Shown here: positions 1 to 5,171 of the stretch, piece by piece
Position numbering within the stretch: position 1 is the stretch's first letter
Layout: the number at the start of each line of letters is the position of its first letter
Origin: Thermodesulfobacteriota bacterium
GTDB taxonomy: Bacteria > Desulfobacterota > SM23-61
Reading direction: 5' to 3'
DNA length: 5,770 nt
Assembly: GCA_030018715.1 (NCBI GenBank)
Contig: JASEHN010000208.1
Span: 1 to 5,770, forward strand
Position numbers and translations under genes: made by a program
Notes under the pieces: generated by a model
Database searches by the model: none
What the model was told of the DNA's origin: nothing
The model's input: the letters and a program-made list of their open reading frames with translations, nothing else

Positions 1-31
1 TCCCCCTTCATCCCCCTTTTTCAAAGGGGGA
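1..31 (+). repeat. REP-like hairpin repeat, copy 1
   Basis: A C/T-rich stretch ends in a perfect 9-bp inverted repeat (11-19 with 23-31) around a 3-base loop TTC. Before the stem lies a second C-run (2-6), giving the layout C-run, spacer, hairpin. The same layout occurs in reverse orientation at 72-101, so the two make a tail-to-tail pair. Dispersed intergenic repeats of this C5T3/A3G5 style are common in deltaproteobacterial genomes, which is family-level knowledge. It could work as a weak terminator or mRNA-end stabiliser for a gene to the left of the window, but that gene is not visible. Confidence 0.6.
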
Positions 32-70
32 AAGGCTGAATCTTTTATCGAATTCTAATTAAAAACCTCT

Positions 71-101
71 CCTCCCTTTGGAAAAGGGAGGTCGGGAGGG
101 A
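71..101 (-). repeat. REP-like hairpin repeat, copy 2 (inverted)
   Basis: A perfect 9-bp inverted repeat (71-79 with 83-91) has a 3-base loop GGA, and a G-rich flank follows at 94-100. Read on the minus strand from 101 to 72 it aligns without gaps to positions 1-30, with 22 of 30 bases identical. Within the stem, two base-pair positions differ from copy 1 and both changes preserve pairing (C-G to T-A and T-A to C-G). This suggests the folded form matters. It is about 40 bases from copy 1 and in the opposite orientation. Confidence 0.6.
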
Positions 102-167
102 TTTCTGGGAAGGCCTTTTCAAAACGTTAAATTGTTACAAAAATCCAAAAAATTTTTCAGGTTTTGC

Positions 168-246
168 ACGTTAGTAGTACATAGAATACAGAGCTAACAT
201 ATTTATAAATAAAAGCTTTTTTCCGAGCCCTCTGTACTGCTAACGT
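168..246. repeat. 14-bp inverted repeat, 51-base spacer (arm pair A)
   Basis: ACGTTAGTAGTACA at 168-181 is matched by TGTACTGCTAACGT at 233-246. This gives 13 of 14 Watson-Crick pairs, and the remaining position would be a G-U wobble in RNA. The 51-base spacer is AT-rich and contains the left arm of a second inverted repeat. The arrangement could be a structured leader RNA, a protein-binding palindrome pair or the ends of a decayed miniature element. I see no flanking target-site duplication. Confidence 0.5.
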
Positions 247-281
247 TCAGAGTATCTAAATTTTGTTAGAAAATATGTTAG
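194..281. repeat. 11-bp inverted repeat (arm pair B), interleaved with A
   Basis: CTAACATATTT at 194-204 has its exact reverse complement AAATATGTTAG at 271-281. Because 194-204 lies between the two A arms and 271-281 lies outside them, the order is A-B-A'-B'. The right arm also sits in an exact 8-base direct repeat, TGTTAGAA at 264-271 and 276-283. The core GTTAG or its complement occurs five times between 170 and 281. Confidence 0.45.
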
Positions 282-322
282 AACCATAAGCTACTGGCTA
301 AAAGCTAAATGTTTCTTTTGGT

Positions 323-339
323 TGCGGCTATGCCGCAAT
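323..339 (+). repeat. GC-rich 7-bp hairpin
   Basis: TTGCGGC (323-329) and GCCGCAA (333-339) form a perfect stem with a 3-base TAT loop in otherwise very AT-rich DNA. There is no T-run directly after it on either strand, so it is not a standard intrinsic terminator. It is flanked by two copies of GGCTAAAA (296-303 and 352-359). It may be a dispersed intergenic repeat. Its role is unknown. Confidence 0.4.
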
Positions 340-407
340 GTTATCTCTGTGGCTAAAATAATATTTATTTCGCTTGCATCTTTTTTTAAAAAACTTGCAT
401 TTTTTTC

Positions 408-436
408 TTGACAAGTTTTTTTTATTGGCATAATCT
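408..436 (+). promoter_or_regulatory. Candidate promoter of the merR-kamA operon
   Basis: A perfect -35 box TTGACA lies at 408-413. Two overlapping -10 candidates follow: TAATCT at 431-436 (17-base spacer, poor match) and CATAAT at 429-434 (15-base spacer, five of six matches). Transcription would start near 440-445, leaving a leader of about 80 bases before the ATG at 524. Just upstream, CTTGCAT is repeated at 373-379 and 394-400, exactly 21 bases apart. T-tracts at 381-387, 400-406 and 416-423 suggest curved DNA. The spacing is not the 19-20 bases usual for promoters activated by classical MerR proteins. Confidence 0.4.
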
Positions 437-472
437 ATAGAAAAATAGATTTAGATTTATTTGTAGATTTAT
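432..472 (+). repeat. TAGATTTA direct repeats in the leader
   Basis: TAGATTTA occurs at 446-453, 452-459 and 464-471. The starts are 6 and 12 bases apart, and the second and third copies extend to TAGATTTAT. An inverted half-site AATCTA lies at 432-437, forming a 6-bp dyad with 446-451 across 8 bases. Repeated half-sites overlapping the presumed transcription start would suit an operator for autoregulation by the MerR-like protein. That is inference from position only. Confidence 0.3.
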
Positions 473-523
473 ATTTCTAAGAATTGCTGATTTGACAGGC
501 TTACGCTCCTCTGGAGACTGCCT

Positions 524-778
524 ATGAGGACTTCCGATATACTAAAAAAACTAAATATTCCAAGGCATAAGCTTTATTACCTGGAACAAAAAGGGTATAT
601 CAAGCCGAAACGGATTCCTATGGGAGAGCTTGAAACCAGGGAATACAGCGAAGAAGATTTTAAAAGACTCGAACTGATTTGGAAATATTTGCAGAATGGC
701 TTCAAACACAAGATTGCCTACCAGAAAGCAATGGAAGAACTGCAAAGTCCAAAACTTGACCTTGAGAGGGGATCATGA
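524..778 (+). CDS. Minimal MerR-family DNA-binding protein
   Basis: This 84-residue cytoplasmic protein has the MerR winged-helix layout. A helix-turn-helix occupies about residues 2-20 (ILKKLNIPRHKLYYLEQKG, with the typical LYYLEQKGYI turn). A wing follows at about 25-40, then the conserved REYSEEDFKRLELI helix (39-52) and a last helix to about 73. It stops where MerR proteins normally begin the long dimerisation helix and effector domain, so no ligand-binding region or metal-binding cysteine is present; the protein contains no cysteine at all. GGAG at 513-516 precedes the ATG by 7 bases and supports the start. Its TGA overlaps the kamA start codon (ATGA, 775-778), which points to translational coupling. 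It is probably an autoregulator or regulator of kamA. Target and signal are unknown. The coding sequence is more AT-rich than that of lon. Confidence 0.8.
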   Translation: MRTSDILKKLNIPRHKLYYLEQKGYIKPKRIPMGELETREYSEEDFKRLELIWKYLQNGFKHKIAYQKAMEELQSPKLDLERGS

Positions 779-1965
779 GCGTCGCTGGCAGTATTGTGCT
801 CCCGAGGGAGCCAATGAAAATCGTAACAGGCGCAGAGGCTATACTTTCTGCAGAGGAGGAGTATCAAGCCAATCCATGGAAAGAGGCCACCAACGAGGAA
901 TGGGAAGACTGGCGGTGGCAATTAAAACATCGGGTTACCAGAGCGGAGCAGCTTAAATTCATCTTAAATCTCAGCCAGGAAGAAATTGCGGCCATTGAAG
1001 TCTCCAAAGGCAGAATGGCCACAGCCATAACCCCTTATTTTGCTAAATTAATGGACCGTAATGATTCCAACTGCCCTATCCGCCGGCAGGCCATTCCCAC
1101 CCTGGAGGAATTTCACTTCTCCCCCCATGACCTTTTTGATCCCTGCGCAGAAGATGAAAATTCCCCGGTCCACGGCCTCGTCCACCGGTATCCGGACCGC
1201 GTGCTCCTCCTGGTTACGGATAAATGCGCAGTTTACTGCCGGTACTGCACGCGCCGCCGGATGGTGGGGTCCAGCGAAAACTGCATTACCGAAGAGAAGC
1301 TTGATGAAGCAATATCCTACATCCAGGCTACCAAGAAGATTCGGGATGTTTTAATCTCGGGCGGCGATCCCCTGCTCTTAGAAGACGATCATCTGGAAGG
1401 AATCATTGCCAAAGTGAGAAGGATTCCCCACGTGGAGATTATCCGCATCGGCACCCGGGTGCCGGTAACTCTTCCCCAGAGAATTACCCCCTCGCTAACT
1501 GCCATATTGAAGAAATACCATCCGCTCTGGATGAGCATTCATTTCAGCCATCCCAAGGAGATCACCAAGGAAGTTCGCCGGGCCTGCGCCATGCTATCTG
1601 AGGCAGGCGTTCCCCTGGGAAGCCAGACCGTTCTTCTGCGGAGGATCAATGACCGTTCTGTGGTCATGAAGCGCCTGATGCACGAGCTGTTGAAGATCCG
1701 TGTCCGTCCCTACTACATATATCAATGCGACCTGGCCATGGGTACTGAGCATTTCCGCACCCCCGTTGCCGTAGGAATTAATATCATCGAAAAATTACGC
1801 GGGCATACCACCGGCTATGCGGTTCCCAGTTTTGTCATAGATGCCCCGGGCGGCGGCGGCAAGATTCCGGTGGGCCCCACATACCTGATTTCCCAGGATA
1901 AAGGAAAGATGGTCCTGCGCAACTATCAGGGGAAGGTTTTTGAATATCAGGAACCCCAGAGTTAG
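775..1965 (+). CDS. kamA: Lysine 2,3-aminomutase (KamA-type radical SAM enzyme)
   Basis: Predicted to interconvert L-lysine and L-beta-lysine using a [4Fe-4S] cluster, S-adenosylmethionine and PLP in the cytoplasm. The 396 residues show the radical-SAM triad C151, C155, C158 (CAVYCRYCTRRR), an ISGGDPL motif (194-200) and the PLP lysine K363 in DAPGGGGK. R160, D319 and D356 match the substrate-binding R134, D293 and D330 of the Clostridium subterminale enzyme with a constant offset of 26, from remembered alignment. Both aspartates, which bind the lysine side-chain amine, are retained, arguing against glutamate mutase or the EF-P enzyme EpmB. The protein ends about 46 residues early, so the C-terminal zinc cysteines are missing, and the partner cysteine is R294. 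The ATG at 775 overlaps the upstream stop; an in-frame ATG at 814, with its own GAGG at 804-807, is an alternative start. No beta-lysine acetyltransferase (AblB) follows. Confidence 0.88.
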   Translation: MSVAGSIVLPREPMKIVTGAEAILSAEEEYQANPWKEATNEEWEDWRWQLKHRVTRAEQLKFILNLSQEEIAAIEVSKGRMATAITPYFAKLMDRNDSNCPIRRQAIPTLEEFHFSPHDLFDPCAEDENSPVHGLVHRYPDRVLLLVTDKCAVYCRYCTRRRMVGSSENCITEEKLDEAISYIQATKKIRDVLISGGDPLLLEDDHLEGIIAKVRRIPHVEIIRIGTRVPVTLPQRITPSLTAILKKYHPLWMSIHFSHPKEITKEVRRACAMLSEAGVPLGSQTVLLRRINDRSVVMKRLMHELLKIRVRPYYIYQCDLAMGTEHFRTPVAVGINIIEKLRGHTTGYAVPSFVIDAPGGGGKIPVGPTYLISQDKGKMVLRNYQGKVFEYQEPQS

Positions 1966-1995
1966 GGGGCCTGAAAACAAAGTGCAGGGAAGAAG

Positions 1996-2026
1996 AAAGC
2001 CCTCTTACAATGCAAGAGGGCTTTTC
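1996..2026. terminator. Strong intrinsic terminator between kamA and lon
   Basis: AAAGCCCTCTT (1996-2006) pairs perfectly with AAGAGGGCTTT (2014-2024) over 11 bp around a 7-base loop. On the plus strand the stem runs into TTTTCTACTTTT, a good kamA terminator 30 bases after the stop codon. On the minus strand the stem is followed by TTTCTTCTTCC, so it may also stop transcripts arriving from the convergent lon gene. Confidence 0.85.
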
Positions 2027-2069
2027 TACTTTTGGCCGATAATCCATTTTAGCATTCGGCTATCATTGC

Positions 2070-2104
2070 AAAATTATCAATGGTCAATGGAAAATTAGCA
2101 ATGG
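2070..2104. repeat. 21-bp-period imperfect direct repeat
   Basis: AAAATTATCAATGG (2070-2083) and AAAATTAGCAATGG (2091-2104) match at 13 of 14 bases. They are separated by an extra TCAATGG (2084-2090), which itself repeats the end of the first unit. The block lies between the terminator and the end of lon and contains no gene. It may be a small remnant of an intergenic tandem repeat. No function can be assigned. Confidence 0.45.
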
Positions 2105-2114
2105 AAAAACTTTT

Positions 2115-4535
2115 TTATTTCTTGGCCTTTTCCTTAAGAGCCAGCTCGATGACTTCGTCCATACGCTTAACGAAGTGAAACTTTAAGTCTTTCTTTACCT
2201 GTTCAGAAACTTCATCCAGATCCTTCTCGTTCTTCTTGGGCAGGATGACCGTGGTGATGCCGGCCCGTCTGGCTGCCAGCACTTTCTCTTTAATCCCGCC
2301 CACCGGAAGGACCAGTCCCCGGAGGGTTATTTCACCGGTCATGGCCACATCGCTGCGCACGGGCCTTCCGGTGAGCAGGGAGGTGAGGGCTGTAAGCATG
2401 GTTACGCCTGCAGAAGGCCCATCTTTGGGAATGGCTCCGGAAGGAACATGTATATGGATGTCGCTGCTGTCAAAGAAGTTTTCCGGAATCTTCCAGGCCT
2501 TGGCCCTGGTGCGCACGTAACTCAGGGCGGCCTGGGCCGACTCCTTCATTACATCCCCTAATTGACCGGTAAGGGAAAATTCTTTACGCCCTTTCATGCG
2601 CGTGGCCTCGATAAAAAGGATGTCTCCCCCCGTGGGGGTCCAGGCCAGGCCTGTGGCCACACCCGGTTCCGAAGTGCGTTCCGCTACCTCCGAGAAAAAT
2701 TTAACGGGCCCGAGGTAAGAGGACAGGCCCTCGGCATCGATGACCGTGAGGGTTTCCTGGCCTTCAGCCACGCGCCTGGCCACTCCCCGGCAGACGTTGG
2801 CGATCTCCCGTTCCAGGTTGCGCACTCCTGCTTCCCGGGTGTATTCGAGAGCAATGCGCCCAAGAGCCCCGTCTTCGAATCTTATGTTCCGCTCCGAAAG
2901 GCCATGGGCCTCGATTTGTTTAGGAAGCAGATAATCCCGGGCAATCTTCAACTTCTCTTCTTCCGTATATCCCGGAAGATCCAGAACCTCCATCCGGTCC
3001 CGCAGGGCCGGAGGAATCGGATCCAGGATGTTGGCCGTGGTAATGAACATGACTTTGCTGAGGTCGAAAGGCACGTCGAGATAATGATCGGAAAAGGCGT
3101 AATTCTGCTCGGGATCCAAAACCTCCAGCAAGGCGGCCGAAGGGTCGCCGCGAAAATCCATCCCTAACTTATCGATCTCATCGAGCATGAAAACCGGGTT
3201 ATTCGATCCGGCCTTGCGAATTCCCTGAATTATCCGCCCGGGGAGAGCGCCGACGTAGGTGCGGCGATGGCCGCGGATCTCCGCTTCATCACGCACGCCG
3301 CCCAGGGACATGCGGATGAACTTGCGTCCCAGGGCTTTGGCGATGGACTTTCCCACAGAAGTCTTGCCGGTCCCTGGAGGCCCGACAAAACAGAGGATGG
3401 GACCCTTCATGTCGGCTTTGAGCTTGCGCACCGATAGATATTCCAGGATACGTCTCTTCAACTTCTCCAGATCGTAGTGGTCTTCATCCAGGACTTTCTG
3501 GGCCTGGATAATTTCCAGGTTGTCCGTAGTGGAAACGGCCCAGGGAAGTTCGATGAGCCAGTCGAGGTAAGTCCGGGAGACGGTGTATTCCGCGGCTGAT
3601 GGCGGCATCTTGGCCAGACGATCCAACTCCCGCTCTCCTTCTTTCATGGCTTCCGGCGGGAGCATGGCCTGAACCAGGCGCTTGCGCAATTCTTCAATTT
3701 CAACCCCCCGTTCATCCCTTTCGCCCAATTCCTTCTGGATGGCTTTGAGCTGTTCGCGCAGGAAATACTCCCGCTGCGACTTATCGATCCCCTCCCGCAC
3801 CTGGCTCTGGATTTTGGAGCTTAGTTCCAGGACGCTGAGTTCCTTAGAGAGCAGAAGATTGGCCTTTTCCAACCGGTCTTTGACGTTCAGCGTTTCCAGG
3901 ATGGCTTGTTTGTCAGCCAGAGGAACGTTTAAGGTGGAGGCAACCAGATCAGCCAGAGCCCCGGGCTCGTCGAGATTCATGGCCATGATAGCCAGCTCCG
4001 CCGGAAGGTTGGGGGCCATTTCCACAACCTTCTGGAAGATGCCCTTCACTCCGACCATCAGGGCCTGGGTATCCTCGTGTTCTCCAACCTGATCTTGCAG
4101 GGGAACGACCTTGGCCCGCAGGAAGGGTTCCCGCTGGGTGAATTCGGCAAGGCGAATGCGGGTAGTGCCCTGGATGAGCAGGCGAAGACTGTTATCGGGC
4201 ATTTTGATCATCTTCAAGATGTAAGCCGCGCAACCGGTTTCGAACAAATCTTCCGGTTTGACCTGTTCCACCTCTTTATTTTTGATGGCCACGACCCCGG
4301 TCATTTTATTGGCCAGCAGAGCGGCATCGATAAGCTTGATCAGAGGTTCCTGACTGACCATCAGCGGCAGGATCATCTTTGGGTAAAGCGCAGCTTCACG
4401 GATGGGGATGATGGGTAGTTCTTCCGGAATCTTAAGGCCTTTTATCCCATCTCCTTTGCCGGCCATCTCACCCATGCCAGAATCCTCTATAACGATATTT
4501 CCCTCATCGGGGATCAGGAATTGGTTCGCCTTCAT
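2115..4535 (-). CDS. lon: ATP-dependent protease Lon (LonA type)
   Basis: A soluble hexameric AAA+ serine protease that unfolds and degrades damaged and selected regulatory proteins. The 806 residues cover the whole family. The N-terminal LON substrate-recognition domain spans about 40-230, with a helical, coiled-coil-rich region to about 350. The ATPase has Walker A GPPGTGKT (385-392), Walker B FMLDEID (449-455), sensor-1 N502, arginine finger in LRDR (511-514) and sensor-2 R572. The C-terminal protease has the catalytic dyad S708 (KDGPSAG) and K751 (GGIKEK). All catalytic residues are intact. Residues 1-39 form a glycine- and acid-rich lead unlike the short N-terminus of E. coli Lon. The start is fixed by GGAGG 10 bases upstream and by the 4-base overlap with hsp20. 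With the sHsp upstream it forms a quality-control operon. Confidence 0.97.
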   Translation of the reverse strand: MKANQFLIPDEGNIVIEDSGMGEMAGKGDGIKGLKIPEELPIIPIREAALYPKMILPLMVSQEPLIKLIDAALLANKMTGVVAIKNKEVEQVKPEDLFETGCAAYILKMIKMPDNSLRLLIQGTTRIRLAEFTQREPFLRAKVVPLQDQVGEHEDTQALMVGVKGIFQKVVEMAPNLPAELAIMAMNLDEPGALADLVASTLNVPLADKQAILETLNVKDRLEKANLLLSKELSVLELSSKIQSQVREGIDKSQREYFLREQLKAIQKELGERDERGVEIEELRKRLVQAMLPPEAMKEGERELDRLAKMPPSAAEYTVSRTYLDWLIELPWAVSTTDNLEIIQAQKVLDEDHYDLEKLKRRILEYLSVRKLKADMKGPILCFVGPPGTGKTSVGKSIAKALGRKFIRMSLGGVRDEAEIRGHRRTYVGALPGRIIQGIRKAGSNNPVFMLDEIDKLGMDFRGDPSAALLEVLDPEQNYAFSDHYLDVPFDLSKVMFITTANILDPIPPALRDRMEVLDLPGYTEEEKLKIARDYLLPKQIEAHGLSERNIRFEDGALGRIALEYTREAGVRNLEREIANVCRGVARRVAEGQETLTVIDAEGLSSYLGPVKFFSEVAERTSEPGVATGLAWTPTGGDILFIEATRMKGRKEFSLTGQLGDVMKESAQAALSYVRTRAKAWKIPENFFDSSDIHIHVPSGAIPKDGPSAGVTMLTALTSLLTGRPVRSDVAMTGEITLRGLVLPVGGIKEKVLAARRAGITTVILPKKNEKDLDEVSEQVKKDLKFHFVKRMDEVIELALKEKAKK

Positions 4536-4960
4536 AGAATTTTTACCTCCACAGTCCTGGGGACAGACTCTTTCATCTTGGGGATGGTGACGACGAGGAA
4601 CCCTTCCCGGTAATTAGCCTTGATTTCATCCGTTTTGAGGGGGAAGGGGATACGCAGAGTGCGCTCGAAATACCCGTAATCTATCTCCATCTGATGAAGC
4701 CGGGTTTTGGGGGAGGGTGAGTATTCGGTCCTCGTCCCGGAGATGAAAAGGAGGTCTTTTTCAAAGAGGACATGAATATCGCTTGATTTCATGCCGGCGA
4801 TCTCCATAACCACGGCAAGGCTGTCTTCTGTTTCATAAATGTCCATCGGCGGGTGGAAGGACTGCTCCGGCTGGTAGCCCAGCGGTTTCAAATCCTTAAA
4901 AAATTCACCCATGAGTCGATGCATCCTGTTTCTCATCTGGTCGAAATCATCTATCTTCAT
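4532..4960 (-). CDS. Small heat shock protein, Hsp20/alpha-crystallin family
   Basis: An ATP-independent holdase expected to bind unfolding proteins in the cytoplasm as a large oligomer. The 142 residues comprise a short N-terminal arm (1-36), an alpha-crystallin domain (about 37-128) opening with PPMDIYETED and ending with the hallmark GFLVVTIPK (120-128), plus the typical YGYFERTLRIPFPL strand region (95-108). A C-terminal tail follows with V-x-V/I residues (137-141) that could serve as the oligomerising IxI-type motif. An upstream in-frame ATG at 4987 would add nine residues, but it lacks a Shine-Dalgarno sequence and nearly coincides with the predicted transcription start. The ATG at 4960 has GGAGG 5 bases upstream and is preferred. 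The TGA overlaps the lon start. The pairing suggests that substrates held by this protein are passed to or co-managed with Lon. Confidence 0.93.
   Translation of the reverse strand: MKIDDFDQMRNRMHRLMGEFFKDLKPLGYQPEQSFHPPMDIYETEDSLAVVMEIAGMKSSDIHVLFEKDLLFISGTRTEYSPSPKTRLHQMEIDYGYFERTLRIPFPLKTDEIKANYREGFLVVTIPKMKESVPRTVEVKIL
4546..4550 (-). promoter_or_regulatory. Ribosome binding site of lon inside hsp20
   Basis: On the minus strand GGAGG lies 10 bases before the lon ATG (4535-4533), within the last codons of hsp20. Together with the ATGA stop/start overlap it supports coupled translation of the two genes and fixes the lon start. Confidence 0.7.
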
Positions 4961-4965
4961 GATTC

Positions 4966-4970
4966 CCTCC
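4966..4970 (-). promoter_or_regulatory. Ribosome binding site deciding the hsp20 start
   Basis: On the minus strand GGAGG sits 5 bases before the ATG at 4960-4958. No comparable site precedes the longer-frame ATG at 4987-4985, where the upstream bases read GATTCTTGTAG. This favours the 142-residue form. Confidence 0.7.
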
Positions 4971-4994
4971 CTATTTTCTTCTGCCATCTACAAG

Positions 4995-5022
4995 AATCTA
5001 CCAAAAATAAATCAGGAGTCAA
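4995..5022 (-). promoter_or_regulatory. Candidate sigma70-type promoter of hsp20-lon
   Basis: On the minus strand TTGACT (5022-5017) and TAGATT (5000-4995) are 16 bases apart, matching the consensus at five and four positions. The start of transcription would fall near 4988, giving a leader of roughly 28 bases before the ATG at 4960. I see no convincing sigma32 promoter (CTTGAA with a CCCCAT -10) and no CIRCE element, so heat control is not evident here. Confidence 0.45.
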
Positions 5023-5068
5023 TAGGCGATTTCTCCTGGCCATCCCTCCCTTTTTCCCGCTTACTTCC

Positions 5069-5097
5069 TTGAAGAGAAGTTTTTTTTCTGATAATAT
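5069..5097 (+). promoter_or_regulatory. Candidate promoter of the coiled-coil gene
   Basis: TTGAAG (5069-5074) and TAATAT (5092-5097) are separated by 17 bases, each matching the consensus at four of six positions. The spacer carries a T-run (5080-5087). A small dyad ACTTC/GAAGT (5063-5067 and 5076-5080) overlaps the -35 box and could be a binding site. The leader to the ATG at 5172 would be about 65-70 bases. Confidence 0.4.
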
Positions 5098-5171
5098 ACC
5101 CTCGTAATTCAGGCAAAGTTATACGGTTTTAGCAAATCCCCGGATTATGTTTTTTTGCAGGAGGACAGAGC

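Noticed and set aside
1..101. CRISPR array
   Set aside because: There are only two related units, in opposite orientation and diverged, without regular spacers.
168..246. Complete miniature transposable element bounded by the 14-bp repeat
   Set aside because: The bases flanking the arms (TTTTGC and TCAGAG) show no target-site duplication, and one arm base differs. Kept only as a repeat.
492..497. Second TTGACA as a promoter for the merR-like gene
   Set aside because: It is only 26 bases before the ATG, and no -10 box lies at the right distance (515-520 reads AGACTG).
696..956. 86-codon frame bridging merR and kamA
   Set aside because: It overlaps two genes with clear domain evidence in other frames, and its product has no recognisable motif.
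775..1965. EF-P lysine mutase EpmB or glutamate 2,3-aminomutase instead of KamA
   Set aside because: The CDLAMGTEHF and VIDAPGGGGK segments keep both aspartates (D319, D356) that bind lysine. From family knowledge, EpmB lacks this segment and the glutamate enzyme replaces these aspartates.
1963..2041. Zinc-binding C-terminus of KamA lost by a recent stop or frameshift
   Set aside because: Translation past the stop in the same frame and in +1 shows no CxCxxC segment, a terminator hairpin follows at once, and the partner cysteine is also replaced by R294.
2562..3167. 201-codon plus-strand open frame inside lon
   Set aside because: It is antisense to the AAA+ core of Lon, whose motifs are fully conserved. 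The frame lacks recognisable domains and reflects codon bias of the true gene. Other plus-strand frames at 2236-2520, 3259-3477, 3682-4092 and 4077-4418 are rejected for the same reason.
4961..5171. CIRCE or sigma32 heat-shock control of hsp20-lon
   Set aside because: No TTAGCACTC/GAGTGCTAA dyad is present, and the only CTTGAA (5068-5073) is on the plus strand, facing away from hsp20.
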